DNA of 64,000 nucleotides from Pseudomonas parafulva (lineage in GTDB: Bacteria > Pseudomonadota > Gammaproteobacteria > Pseudomonadales > Pseudomonadaceae). Shown piece after piece: positions 27,866 through 37,485 of this stretch (position 1 is the first letter of the stretch; the number at the start of each line of letters is the position of its first letter). Made by a program: the position numbers and the translations under genes. The stretch spans positions 3,441,001-3,505,000 of the forward strand of contig NZ_CP019952.1 of assembly GCF_002021815.1 (NCBI RefSeq). The letters are read 5' to 3'. Under the pieces are notes generated by a model. The model ran no database searches and was not told where the DNA came from. It was given only the letters and a program-made list of their open reading frames with translations.

Positions 27866-28333
27866 TCAATCGTCCCAGCCTCGCCCGCTGAGCAGCTTTC
27901 CAATCATGTCCATGGGGAAACCACGATAAGCGAGAAAGCGCATTTGCTGCGCACGCGCCTTGGGATCCTCAGGGCGTTGCCCGGCATATTTGCGCTGCCA
28001 TACCTCATACAGGCGCTCGCCCCAGTCGATATGACTCTCGCGAAGCGCTGCATCGATATCACCACGCGCCAAGCCGCGCTGCCCGAGCTCCTCACGGATT
28101 CGGGCAGGGCCATAACCAGAATTGGATCGATAACGAATGAAGCTTTCTAGATAGCGAGCTTCACTCAGCAAACCTTCTTCGCTCAGCCGATCAAGCTCAT
28201 GCTCGATCAGCGTCTGCAAAGCCCCGCGCTGAAGTAACTTGCGGGTCAATTCCACGCGACCATGCTCACGTCGCGCAAGCAGGTCCATGGCTGCCCGCCG
28301 AATGGCGACGGGGGTGTCGAGTACGGCAGGCAT
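27866..28333 (-). CDS. recX: Regulatory protein RecX
   Basis: RecA modulator of 155 residues that binds RecA filaments and inhibits their growth and ATPase activity. The three-helix repeats of RecX are evident, with the conserved LxRxExxRxELxxKL-like stretch ([18 protein letters not shown]), [16 protein letters not shown], and [17 protein letters not shown] near the C-terminus. It begins 20 bp after recA stops and is most likely expressed by read-through from the SOS-controlled recA promoter. The start at 28333 is the only sensible ATG. Confidence 0.95.
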   Translation of the reverse strand: MPAVLDTPVAIRRAAMDLLARREHGRVELTRKLLQRGALQTLIEHELDRLSEEGLLSEARYLESFIRYRSNSGYGPARIREELGQRGLARGDIDAALRESHIDWGERLYEVWQRKYAGQRPEDPKARAQQMRFLAYRGFPMDMIGKLLSGRGWDD

Positions 28334-28353
28334 GTTCAGCTAAGGTCGCGTGA

Positions 28354-29421
28354 TCAATAGCCAGCTTCGGCTTCGGCCACGTCACCCGCATCGGCCTGTG
28401 CGGCCGCAGCCTTGGCAGCAGCGGCTACGGCACCGGCATTGAGCAGTTTGTCGCGGATCTGCTTCTCGATCTCGCTACCGATAGCGGGATTCTCGTGCAG
28501 GTACTTGGCAGCATTCGCCTTGCCCTGACCAATCTTGTTGCCTTGGTAGCTGTACCAGGCACCCGACTTCTCGACCAGGCCCTGAGAGACGCCCAAGTCG
28601 ATGATCTCACCGTTACGGTAGATACCTTTGCCGTACAGAATCTGGAATTCTGCTTGACGGAACGGTGGCGCCACCTTGTTCTTGACGATCTTGACGCGGG
28701 TTTCGCTACCCACCACCTCGTCGCCTTCCTTGACTGCACCGGTGCGACGGATATCCAGGCGAACCGAGGCATAGAACTTCAGTGCGTTACCGCCAGTGGT
28801 GGTTTCTGGGCTACCAAACATCACGCCGATCTTCATACGGATCTGGTTGATGAAGATGACCAGGCAGTTGGCGTTCTTGATGTTACCGGTGATCTTGCGC
28901 AATGCCTGGGACATCAGGCGAGCCTGCAGGCCCACATGCATGTCACCCATTTCGCCTTCGATTTCAGCCTTGGGTACCAGGGCAGCCACGGAGTCGACAA
29001 TGATGACGTCGACGGCGTTGGACCGTACCAGCATGTCGGTGATTTCCAGCGCCTGCTCACCCGTATCGGGCTGCGAAACCAGCAGGTCGTCTACGTTGAC
29101 GCCCAGCTTGCCGGCGTACTCGGGGTCAAGAGCGTGCTCGGCATCGACGAACGCACAGGTGGCGCCACTTTTCTGGGCTTCGGCGATGACCGAGAGCGTA
29201 AGCGTGGTTTTACCTGACGATTCCGGGCCGTAGATTTCGACGATACGGCCTTTCGGCAGACCGCCAATACCCAGCGCGATGTCCAGCCCCAGGGAGCCGG
29301 TGGAAATGGAAGGGATGGCCTGGCGCTCATGGTCGCCCATGCGCATGACGGCGCCTTTACCGAATTGACGTTCGATTTGACCCAGGGCCGCAGCCAAGGC
29401 GCGCTTCTTGTTGTCGTCCAT
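28354..29421 (-). CDS. recA: Recombinase RecA
   Basis: Central recombinase and SOS co-protease; 355 residues. Walker [10 protein letters not shown] lies at residues 65-73, Walker B in [17 protein letters not shown], the L1 loop in [13 protein letters not shown], and the L2/DNA-binding region in [22 protein letters not shown]. The C-terminal tail is alanine-rich and acidic, as normal. ATG 29421 has a GAGGA ribosome-binding site and excludes the longer reading. A LexA box and a candidate promoter lie 43-87 bp upstream. recX follows; the CinA-type gene precedes on the same strand. Confidence 0.98.
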   Translation of the reverse strand: MDDNKKRALAAALGQIERQFGKGAVMRMGDHERQAIPSISTGSLGLDIALGIGGLPKGRIVEIYGPESSGKTTLTLSVIAEAQKSGATCAFVDAEHALDPEYAGKLGVNVDDLLVSQPDTGEQALEITDMLVRSNAVDVIIVDSVAALVPKAEIEGEMGDMHVGLQARLMSQALRKITGNIKNANCLVIFINQIRMKIGVMFGSPETTTGGNALKFYASVRLDIRRTGAVKEGDEVVGSETRVKIVKNKVAPPFRQAEFQILYGKGIYRNGEIIDLGVSQGLVEKSGAWYSYQGNKIGQGKANAAKYLHENPAIGSEIEKQIRDKLLNAGAVAAAAKAAAAQADAGDVAEAEAGY

Positions 29422-29463
29422 TGAAATCCTCACGTGTTCGACTTGGCCCTGATGGCCGGATAA

Positions 29464-29479
29464 CTGTATAAGTAGCCAG
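29464..29479. promoter_or_regulatory. LexA (SOS) box of recA
   Basis: CTGTATAAGTAGCCAG matches CTG-N10-CAG with the flanking AA and TA of the E. coli consensus. It overlaps the expected transcription start of recA, so LexA would block the promoter. Confidence 0.92.
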
Positions 29480-29480
29480 T

Positions 29481-29508
29481 ATTATTCCACAGGCGAGCGC
29501 CCGAGCAA
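29481..29508 (-). promoter_or_regulatory. recA promoter
   Basis: Read on the minus strand: TTGCTC (29508-29503) as -35, a 16-bp spacer, and AATAAT (29486-29481) as -10. The start point falls inside the LexA box at 29464-29479. Confidence 0.65.
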
Positions 29509-29523
29509 ACCCCCGATTTCGAT

Positions 29524-30006
29524 TTAACCGGTGCCAAGCTGTAACAAGCCTTCTAAGGCGGCGACGACGGTTTGGTGCCGCACGCCCTCGCGGTCGCCTT
29601 CGAACTGACGACGCACGCTGACGACCCGCTGCCCATCGCCCCAAGCCAGCCACACGGTACCTACGGGCTTGTCAGCCGAACCGCCGCCAGGGCCGGCCAC
29701 CCCGCTGACTGCTACGGCGAAGCGGGCGCCGCTGGCCTGCTGCGCGCCCGCGACCATGGCCTCGACCACCTCCTGGCTTACCGCGCCCACTTGCTTGAAC
29801 AGCGCCTCGGGCACCCCGAGCTGACGCGTTTTCTGCCGGTTGGAGTAAGTCACGTAGCCGGCTTCGAACCAGGCCGAGCTGCCGGCGATCCGGGTAATGG
29901 CCTCGGCAATGCCGCCGCCGGTACAGGATTCGGCAGTGCTCACCTGTGCCCCCAGGCGCTGCAGGTGGTCACCTAGGCGAGTGGCGAGTGTGGTAATCGG
30001 GTCCAT
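29524..30006 (-). CDS. pncC: CinA C-terminal domain protein (nicotinamide-nucleotide amidase PncC-like)
   Basis: Short CinA-type protein of 160 residues containing only the C-terminal amidase domain, which deamidates nicotinamide mononucleotide to nicotinic acid mononucleotide in pyridine nucleotide salvage. Conserved blocks are TAESCTGGGIAEAITRIAGSSAW (read in two parts: TAESCTGGG and IAGSSAWFEAG), YVTYSNRQKTRQLGV, AVSGVAGPGGG and KPVGTVWLAW. The N-terminal molybdopterin-like domain of full CinA is absent, as in other gammaproteobacterial copies. It lies upstream of recA on the same strand, 102 bp away, and is divergent from mutS. Confidence 0.9.
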   Translation of the reverse strand: MDPITTLATRLGDHLQRLGAQVSTAESCTGGGIAEAITRIAGSSAWFEAGYVTYSNRQKTRQLGVPEALFKQVGAVSQEVVEAMVAGAQQASGARFAVAVSGVAGPGGGSADKPVGTVWLAWGDGQRVVSVRRQFEGDREGVRHQTVVAALEGLLQLGTG

Positions 30007-30204
30007 GCGAGGGCTCCTTGAAGACTGACCACTACCCTATCACCCCAATAGAGAGGCTGGCCGGGCAAACGTTCAGGTTTTCCAAGCCTCAGCCGCAGCG
30101 CCCAGGGTGGACATGCGCGGCGTTCGGCGCCTGCATCGCACCGAAAAAGCCTGTACCATTGCCGGTTTACCCTCGCCAACCAGATCACCCGCTGTAGGCC
30201 GACC

Positions 30205-32778
30205 ATGTCCGATCTCTCCGCACATACCCCAATGATGCAGCAGTACTGGAAGCTGAAAAACCAGCATCCTGACCAGCTGATGTTCTATCGCATGGGCGAC
30301 TTCTACGAGATCTTCTACGAAGATGCGAAAAAGGCCGCCAGCCTGCTGGACATCACCCTGACCGCGCGCGGTCAGTCCGCCGGCCAGTCCATCCCCATGT
30401 GCGGGGTGCCGTTTCACTCCCTCGAGGGTTATCTGGCCAAGCTGGTCAAGCTGGGCGAATCGGTTGTCATCTGCGAGCAGATCGGCGACCCGGCCACCAG
30501 CAAGGGGCCGGTCGAACGCCAAGTGGTGCGCATCATCACGCCAGGGACCGTCAGCGACGAGGCATTGCTCGATGAACGCCGCGACAACCTGATCGCAGCG
30601 CTGCTGGGCGACGAACGTCTGTTTGGCCTGGCCGTGCTTGACATCACCAGCGGTCACTTTGGCGTGCAGGAGATCAAAGGCTGGGAAACCCTGCTGGCCG
30701 AACTGGACCGCCTCAACCCGGTCGAGCTGCTCATCCCGGATGACTGGCCACGCGACCTGCCTGCCGAGAAACGCCCCGGCGCGCGTCGCCGAGCGCCTTG
30801 GGACTTTGACCGCGACTCGGCGCGCAAGGCGCTCTGCCAACAATTTGCTACCAAGGACCTCAAGGGCTTTGGCTGTGACAAGCTGACCCTGGCCATCGGC
30901 GCCGCTGGCTGCCTGCTGGCCTATGCCAAGGAAACCCAGCGCACGGCGTTGCCGCACCTGCGCAGCCTGCGTCACGAGCGCCTGGACGACACAGTCATTC
31001 TCGACGGCGCCAGCCGCCGCAACCTGGAGCTGGACATCAATCTGGCAGGCGGGCGCGACAATACCCTGCAATCAGTCGTCGATCGTTGTCAGACCGCCAT
31101 GGCCAGCCGCCTGTTGAGCCGCTGGCTGAACCGCCCGCTGCGCGACCTCAAGGTCATACAGGCCCGCCAAGATTCGATCCGCTGCCTGCTCGACAGCTAC
31201 CGGTTCGAAAAGCTGCAGCCCCAGCTCAAGGAAATCGGCGACATCGAGCGCATCCTGGCCCGTATCGGCCTGCGCAATGCCCGCCCACGCGACCTGGCGC
31301 GCCTGCGTGACGCACTGGGTGCCCTGCCCGAGCTGCAGAATGCCATGACCGAGCTTGAGGCGCCGCACCTTGCACGCCTGGCCGCGATCACCGGCACCTA
31401 CCCGGAGCTGGCCAGCCTGCTGGAGCGTGCGGTGGTCGACAACCCGCCAGCCGTAATCCGTGACGGTGGCGTGCTCAAGGCTGGCTATGACAACGAGCTC
31501 GACGAGCTGCTGGCCATCAGCGAGAACGCCGGTCAGTTCCTGATCGACCTCGAGGCACGTGAGAAGGCACGCACCGGCCTTGCCAACCTCAAGGTCGGCT
31601 ACAACCGTGTGCATGGCTATTTCATCGAGCTGCCTTCCAAGCAGGCCGAACAGGCACCGGTCGACTATATCCGCCGGCAGACCCTCAAGGGCGCCGAGCG
31701 CTTCATCACCCCGGAACTCAAGGCGTTCGAGGACAAGGCGCTGTCGGCCAAGAGCCGCGCCCTGGCCCGGGAAAAGATGCTCTACGACGCGCTGCTCGAG
31801 ACCCTGATCAGCCACTTGGCGCCACTGCAGGACAGTGCCGCCGCCCTGGCTGAACTGGACGTGCTCAGCAACCTGGCAGAGCGGGCCCTGAACCTGGACC
31901 TGAACTGCCCACGCTTCGTTGAAGAACCGTGCCTGCGCATCGAGCAGGGGCGTCACCCCGTGGTAGAGCAGGTGCTCACCACGCCGTTCGTGGCCAACGA
32001 CCTGGGCCTGGACGACAGCACCCGGATGCTGATCATCACCGGGCCGAACATGGGTGGTAAGTCCACGTACATGCGCCAGACCGCACTGATCGTGCTGATG
32101 GCACATATCGGCAGCTTCGTGCCAGCGGCGCGCTGCGAGCTGTCGGTGGTCGACCGCATCTTCACCCGCATTGGCTCCAGCGACGACCTGGCAGGGGGGC
32201 GCTCCACCTTCATGGTGGAAATGAGCGAAACCGCCAATATCCTGCACAACGCAACCGACCGCAGCCTGGTGCTGATGGACGAAGTAGGCCGCGGCACCAG
32301 CACCTTCGATGGCCTGTCGTTGGCCTGGGCAGCAGCCGAACGCCTGGCGCGCCTGCGGGCCTACACCTTGTTCGCTACACACTACTTCGAACTGACCGTG
32401 TTGCCCGACAGTGAGCCGCTGGTGGCCAACGTGCACCTCAATGCAACGGAGCACAACGACCGCATCGTATTCCTGCACCACGTGCTGCCAGGGCCTGCGA
32501 GCCAGAGTTATGGCCTGGCGGTCGCGCAACTGGCAGGTGTACCGGCGGTGGTCATCCAGCGCGCTCGGGAGCACCTGTCGCGCCTGGAAACCACCAGCCT
32601 GCCACACGACTCGACCCAAGTCCCGAAAGCGCAGGATGCACCGCAAGTGCCGCACCAGAGCGACTTGTTCGCCAGCCTGCCCCACCCGGCGATCGAGAAG
32701 CTGGGCAAGCTGCAGCTCGATGACATGACACCGCGCCAAGCTATCGAAATGCTATATCAACTAAAGAACCTGTTATAA
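30205..32778 (+). CDS. mutS: DNA mismatch repair protein MutS
   Basis: Mismatch-recognition ATPase of 857 residues. The Phe-x-Glu mismatch wedge is at residues 33-35 (GDFYEIF), the Walker [10 protein letters not shown] at 613-621, followed by the signature region ST(F)[11 protein letters not shown] and Walker [13 protein letters not shown]. Near the C-terminus QSDLF (residues 818-822) is the beta-clamp-binding motif and [14 protein letters not shown] the tetramer-forming end. The start at 30205 aligns with family members. It is divergent from the CinA-type gene with a 198-bp gap and is followed by fdxA. Confidence 0.98.
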   Translation: MSDLSAHTPMMQQYWKLKNQHPDQLMFYRMGDFYEIFYEDAKKAASLLDITLTARGQSAGQSIPMCGVPFHSLEGYLAKLVKLGESVVICEQIGDPATSKGPVERQVVRIITPGTVSDEALLDERRDNLIAALLGDERLFGLAVLDITSGHFGVQEIKGWETLLAELDRLNPVELLIPDDWPRDLPAEKRPGARRRAPWDFDRDSARKALCQQFATKDLKGFGCDKLTLAIGAAGCLLAYAKETQRTALPHLRSLRHERLDDTVILDGASRRNLELDINLAGGRDNTLQSVVDRCQTAMASRLLSRWLNRPLRDLKVIQARQDSIRCLLDSYRFEKLQPQLKEIGDIERILARIGLRNARPRDLARLRDALGALPELQNAMTELEAPHLARLAAITGTYPELASLLERAVVDNPPAVIRDGGVLKAGYDNELDELLAISENAGQFLIDLEAREKARTGLANLKVGYNRVHGYFIELPSKQAEQAPVDYIRRQTLKGAERFITPELKAFEDKALSAKSRALAREKMLYDALLETLISHLAPLQDSAAALAELDVLSNLAERALNLDLNCPRFVEEPCLRIEQGRHPVVEQVLTTPFVANDLGLDDSTRMLIITGPNMGGKSTYMRQTALIVLMAHIGSFVPAARCELSVVDRIFTRIGSSDDLAGGRSTFMVEMSETANILHNATDRSLVLMDEVGRGTSTFDGLSLAWAAAERLARLRAYTLFATHYFELTVLPDSEPLVANVHLNATEHNDRIVFLHHVLPGPASQSYGLAVAQLAGVPAVVIQRAREHLSRLETTSLPHDSTQVPKAQDAPQVPHQSDLFASLPHPAIEKLGKLQLDDMTPRQAIEMLYQLKNLL

Positions 32779-32808
32779 CGGCAGCCATGACAAGCTGGTA
32801 GAATCCGC

Positions 32809-32869
32809 CGCGGTTTGCTGGTACTGCACGGTTATTAGCCTGGCCTGCAGCCAAAACCCGCAAACCGCG
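32809..32869 (+). promoter_or_regulatory. Structured 5' leader of fdxA (10-bp long-range stem)
   Basis: CGCGGTTTGC (32809-32818) and GCAAACCGCG (32860-32869) are perfect inverted repeats 41 bases apart. A TAGAAT -10 element at 32799-32804 would start transcription at about 32811, so the stem would form at the mRNA 5' end. The enclosed bases can form a smaller TGCA-based stem. The fdxA ribosome-binding site lies about 30 bases downstream. Confidence 0.45.
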
Positions 32870-32917
32870 CGGCCTGAGAGGAAGGGCCGCCGCCGTCGCC
32901 TGAGGAGAGAACTAGAA

Positions 32918-33241
32918 ATGACCTTCGTCGTCACCGACAACTGCATCAAATGCAAATACACCGACTGCGTGGAAGTCTGTCCGGTGGACTGCTTCTACGA
33001 AGGCCCGAACTTCCTGGTCATCCACCCGGATGAGTGCATCGACTGTGCACTGTGCGAACCAGAGTGCCCGGCACAAGCCATTTTCTCGGAAGACGAAGTG
33101 CCATCGGGCATGGAGAACTTCATCGAGTTGAACGCCGAACTGGCTGAGATCTGGCCCAACATCACCGAGCGCAAGGATGCACTTCCTGATGCTGAGGAGT
33201 GGGACGGCAAGCCAGGCAAGATTGCCGACTTGCAGCGCTAA
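32918..33241 (+). CDS. fdxA: 7Fe ferredoxin FdxA
   Basis: Electron carrier of 107 residues holding one 3Fe-4S and one 4Fe-4S cluster, of the Azotobacter ferredoxin I type. The cysteines are in [17 protein letters not shown] and in [14 protein letters not shown]-terminal extension of about 45 residues is typical. The ATG has a GAGGAGAG site. Position between mutS and the rsmZ-rpoS region is conserved in pseudomonads. The enzyme partner is not known; the neighbouring fpr gene lies 10 kb away and could supply electrons. Confidence 0.96.
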   Translation: MTFVVTDNCIKCKYTDCVEVCPVDCFYEGPNFLVIHPDECIDCALCEPECPAQAIFSEDEVPSGMENFIELNAELAEIWPNITERKDALPDAEEWDGKPGKIADLQR

Positions 33242-33258
33242 CGTCGCGTGAACAAACG

Positions 33259-33281
33259 AAAAGGCCCGCAAGGGCCTTTTT
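33259..33281 (+). terminator. Intrinsic terminator of fdxA
   Basis: AAAAGGCCC (33259-33267), four-base loop, GGGCCTTTT (33272-33280) and a T-rich end, 18 bp after the fdxA stop codon. The A-rich left side could let it act on both strands. Confidence 0.9.
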
Positions 33282-33404
33282 GCTGTAGCGCGAAAGACCA
33301 GTGATGCAGATGTGACCGCCGCCACGCTGGCTTCTGATACAGCCGTTCCCAAGCGCTGTGCAGTAAGCGCTTGGATCAAAGGCCTCAGAACCCAAAAAAA
33401 AGGC

Positions 33405-33537
33405 AAAAAAAGGGGCGGTTCGACCCGCCCACATTTTTTCCGTAGTCCCTGCTTGTCCTGTACATCGTCCTGATGAAATCGCTTCTTGCGATGTCCTTGG
33501 CTCTCTTCCTAAGCGCCTGTGCGTGTCCCTGTGCACA
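33405..33537 (-). ncRNA. rsmZ: Small regulatory RNA RsmZ
   Basis: Non-coding RNA that sequesters the translational repressors RsmA/RsmE (CsrA family) and so relieves Gac-controlled mRNAs. Three things support it. First, it lies between fdxA and rpoS, the conserved rsmZ position in pseudomonads. Second, the minus strand has seven GGA motifs (complement TCC at 33439, 33446, 33456, 33468, 33494, 33507 and 33526), several in hairpin loops such as CATC-AGGAC-GATG. Third, it ends in a GC-rich hairpin (GGGCGG, CCGCCC) followed by seven T. The 5' end is placed about seven bases after a TAGTAT -10. A GacA operator lies about 180 bp upstream. Ends are approximate to a few bases. Confidence 0.94.
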
Positions 33538-33543
33538 GTTCGA

Positions 33544-33549
33544 ATACTA
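33544..33549 (-). promoter_or_regulatory. rsmZ -10 element
   Basis: TAGTAT on the minus strand, preceded by GC of an extended -10. No good -35 is seen, as expected for an activator-dependent promoter. The segment 33560-33697 upstream is strongly AT-rich; MvaT-type proteins and IHF have been reported to act on such regions of rsmZ promoters. Confidence 0.6.
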
Positions 33550-33697
33550 GCGACCTGAGCGGGATGTGCAACGAGTCCTCCTCACAGAATGTTGCGGCCT
33601 ACAAACTTTCACACATCTAAATACTTCAATATTTTCAATGAGTTAAGAAGCTATTGCTTTTGAAAACGACATTGGTTTACTGCTACACCCTTCAAAA

Positions 33698-33727
33698 GCT
33701 TACGTAACGAGTAAGCAAATGCTTACA
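33698..33727. promoter_or_regulatory. GacA upstream activating sequence of rsmZ, with an extra half-site
   Basis: AGTAAG-CAAATG-CTTACA (33710-33727) agrees with the TGTAAG-N6-CTTACA GacA box except for the first base. It is centred about 181 bp upstream of the predicted rsmZ start, the usual distance. A third half-site GCTTAC (33698-33703) forms a second inverted repeat with the first half of the box. Confidence 0.9.
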
Positions 33728-33843
33728 GGTCGAACTACCACTGTGATCACAGTGCTGAATGCGCCTGTGAAACTGCAAACCGGTACGAACGCCTCTGACC
33801 GCGCAAGGCTCGTCGATGGCATGATTCTTCAAACCCCAGACGC

Positions 33844-33871
33844 AAAAACGCCCCTATTTATTGGGGCGTTT
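33844..33871 (-). terminator. Intrinsic terminator of rpoS
   Basis: AAACGCCCC (33846-33854), loop TATTTATT, GGGGCGTTT (33863-33871), with AAAAA on the left giving a T-tract on the minus strand. It lies 25 bp after the rpoS stop codon and separates rpoS from the rsmZ operator. The symmetric arms may also stop plus-strand transcription. Confidence 0.92.
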
Positions 33872-33895
33872 CTGAACGCAGCGCAAAACCTGGGA

Positions 33896-34903
33896 CTAAC
33901 GAAAAAGCGACTCGCTGGATAGGCCGTTCTTTTCCAGAATCTCACGCAGCCGCTTGAGCCCCTCGACCTGTATCTGCCGCACCCGCTCGCGGGTCAGGCC
34001 GATCTCCAGACCGACGTCCTCCAACGTACTGCTTTCGTGCCCACGCAAGCCGAACCGGCGCACCACCACTTCACGCTGCTTGTCGGTCAGTTCACCCAAC
34101 CACTGATCGATGCTCTGCGACAGGTCATCGTCCTGCAGCAGCTCGAACGGGTCTGTGGGTCGATCATCCGTCAGAGTGTCGAGCAGCGTCTTGTCCGAGT
34201 CAGGGCCCAGGGACACGTCCACGGAGGAAACCCGCTCGTTGAGACCCAGCATGCGCTTGACCTCGGCAACCGGCTTCTCGAGCAAGGCGGCGATCTCTTC
34301 CGGCGAAGGCTCGTGGTCCAGCTTCTGGGTCAGCTCGCGCGCCGCGCGCAAGTAAACGTTGAGTTCCTTGACTACATGGATGGGCAGGCGAATGGTGCGG
34401 GTCTGGTTCATGATCGCCCGCTCGATGGTCTGCCGAATCCACCAGGTGGCGTAAGTCGAGAAACGAAAGCCCCGCTCAGGGTCGAACTTCTCCACCGCGC
34501 GAATCAGCCCCAGGTTGCCTTCCTCGATCAGATCGAGCAACGACAACCCTCGGTTCACGTAGCGGCGCGCGATTTTCACCACCAGGCGCAGGTTGCTTTC
34601 GATCATGCGCTTGCGGCCAGCGGGGTCGCCCTTTTGCGACAAGCGCGCAAAGTGCACTTCTTCTTCTGGCGAAAGCAGGGGGGAAAAGCCGATCTCGTTG
34701 AGGTACAACTGAGTCGCATCAAGCGCCCGGCTGTAATCGATGTACTTGTGTTGTTTAAGCGAAGAGCCTGATTTGGCTCTGGTCCGAACCGAAGGTACAG
34801 CAGGTTCGTCTGACACCACATCCGTTTCCAAAACGATGCCCGTCTCCATGAGTAGAACGTCATCGTCGATGTCAAACTCCGGCGCTTCTTTGCTGAGAGC
34901 CAT
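33896..34903 (-). CDS. rpoS: RNA polymerase sigma factor RpoS (sigma-38)
   Basis: Stationary-phase and general-stress sigma factor; 335 residues. Region 1.2 begins near [11 protein letters not shown], region 2 is the [18 protein letters not shown] to [17 protein letters not shown] block that binds core enzyme and the -10 element, region 3 follows, and region 4 helix-turn-helix lies in [19 protein letters not shown] near the C-terminus. The ATG has an AAAGGA site. nlpD is 107 bp upstream on the same strand; a PsrA-type site inside nlpD marks the expected main rpoS promoter. An intrinsic terminator follows. Confidence 0.98.
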   Translation of the reverse strand: MALSKEAPEFDIDDDVLLMETGIVLETDVVSDEPAVPSVRTRAKSGSSLKQHKYIDYSRALDATQLYLNEIGFSPLLSPEEEVHFARLSQKGDPAGRKRMIESNLRLVVKIARRYVNRGLSLLDLIEEGNLGLIRAVEKFDPERGFRFSTYATWWIRQTIERAIMNQTRTIRLPIHVVKELNVYLRAARELTQKLDHEPSPEEIAALLEKPVAEVKRMLGLNERVSSVDVSLGPDSDKTLLDTLTDDRPTDPFELLQDDDLSQSIDQWLGELTDKQREVVVRRFGLRGHESSTLEDVGLEIGLTRERVRQIQVEGLKRLREILEKNGLSSESLFR

Positions 34904-35011
34904 TGTTATAGTCCTTTGCTGAGTTCGAACTCAGACTCGAGCGGCGCCTGTCTCCCTGGCAGCGCTTGAGCCTGTCCCCTCCATGTCAGCGGAACAGACT
35001 GGAAACAACAA

Positions 35012-35869
35012 TCAACGGCGTGGCAGGAACTGCAGAGGATCGACGGGTTTGCCCTGGCGGCGAATTTCGAAATGCAACTTCACCCGATCTGTGCCTGTAG
35101 ACCCCATTTCAGCAATCGACTGCCCTGCCTTGACCTGCTGCCCCTCCCGTACCAAGAGCCTGCGGTTGTGGCCGTAGGCACTGACATAGGTATCGCTGTG
35201 CTTGATGATGATCAGCTCGCCGTAGCCCCTCAAACCACTCCCGGCGTACACCACTGATCCACTGGCCGCAGCAAAAACAGGCTGTCCCAAATCACCGGCG
35301 ATATCAATGCCTTTATTCAAACTACCGTTTGAAGCAAATTTGCCGATCAAAACCCCGTTCGCTGGCCAGGTCCAGCCACCGGCCGCACGCTCGGCCGCAG
35401 GCACGGTAGCGACCACTGGCGTGCTCGCCGAGCTGGATGTGGTAACGGTCTTGGTGGTCGTGGCAGGGGTAGATGCCGTGGCACCTACAGGACGGCGGGT
35501 TACCGTGGTCCGGCTGGACGAGGACGGGCTGGCCACCACGGTGGTGCTGCCCGAGGCCCCGCTGCTGAAGCGAATCGGCTGGCCAGGGCGAATGGTATAC
35601 GGCGGGGCGATACCGTTGCGTGCCGCGAGCTCCTTGTAGTCCCAACCGTAGCGAAACGCGATGGAGAACAGCGTGTCGCCTGGCTTGACCACATACTGAC
35701 CGGAGGTCACGGTCGGCCGTTTGGGCGCGCTGCTGTTGCGGTCGACGACACGCGCACTGTTGCTGCCAGAGCTCGAACACCCCACCAGCAGTGTGCCCAT
35801 GGCCAGTACCAGCACCAAGAGCCTGAGACCCGAGCTGTCCTTGCGCTGCCGAAAGACTGTGTGACCCAC
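35012..35869 (-). CDS. nlpD: LysM/LytM lipoprotein NlpD, amidase activator
   Basis: Outer-membrane lipoprotein of 285 residues that activates the AmiC amidase during daughter-cell separation. It has a lipobox LLVGC, a LysM peptidoglycan-binding domain (YVVKPGDTLFSIAFRYGW), a Ser/Thr-rich linker and a C-terminal LytM domain. The LytM domain is not expected to be catalytic: the first zinc-ligand His is replaced in LNKGIDIA and the HxH motif reads KLH. I start at GTG 35869, preceded by GGGGAG five bases upstream; an ATG at 35884 lacks a ribosome-binding site but is possible. The gene carries the rpoS promoter region. pcm is upstream, 192 bp away. Confidence 0.9.
   Translation of the reverse strand: MGHTVFRQRKDSSGLRLLVLVLAMGTLLVGCSSSGSNSARVVDRNSSAPKRPTVTSGQYVVKPGDTLFSIAFRYGWDYKELAARNGIAPPYTIRPGQPIRFSSGASGSTTVVASPSSSSRTTVTRRPVGATASTPATTTKTVTTSSSASTPVVATVPAAERAAGGWTWPANGVLIGKFASNGSLNKGIDIAGDLGQPVFAAASGSVVYAGSGLRGYGELIIIKHSDTYVSAYGHNRRLLVREGQQVKAGQSIAEMGSTGTDRVKLHFEIRRQGKPVDPLQFLPRR
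35318..35331. promoter_or_regulatory. PsrA-type box inside nlpD, rpoS promoter region
   Basis: CAAAC-TACC-GTTTG matches the PsrA operator form (C/G)AAAC-N2-4-GTTT(G/C). In P. putida and P. aeruginosa PsrA activates rpoS from a site upstream of a promoter lying in nlpD. The site is 415 bp upstream of the rpoS start codon. Confidence 0.82.
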
Positions 35870-35926
35870 CCGCGCTCCCCTCATGGTGCCGAAAACGTTT
35901 CAAGACAAGAATGCAATATTGTTGCA

Positions 35927-35955
35927 ATTATAACGAAGCTCGCCGGTCTTGGCAG
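35927..35955 (-). promoter_or_regulatory. Candidate sigma-70 promoter of nlpD
   Basis: On the minus strand, CTGCCA (35955-35950), a 17-bp spacer and a perfect TATAAT (35932-35927). The inverted repeat TGCAA-TATTG-TTGCA at 35912-35926 follows at once and covers the expected start point. The leader to the nlpD start is about 50 bases. Confidence 0.65.
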
Positions 35956-36061
35956 GCGGCTGCAACACACTCGCGCAACGTGTGTGCACCGCCAGATAGA
36001 CAGGTCGATCCTGCAAGAATTCGACGCAGGTGCAAAAATAGCCCGTCGATGCCCCGATGAA

Positions 36062-37472
<1,411 letters not shown>

Positions 37473-37485
<13 letters not shown>

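Noticed and set aside
33405..33537. Assignment of the fdxA-rpoS small RNA as RgsA
   Set aside because: RgsA is another Gac-related RNA of pseudomonads, but seven GGA motifs, the GacA box at about -180 and the fdxA-rpoS position fit RsmZ.
33719..33922. 67-codon plus-strand frame between rsmZ and rpoS
   Set aside because: It begins inside the GacA operator, runs through the rpoS terminator and overlaps the end of rpoS. No ribosome-binding site.
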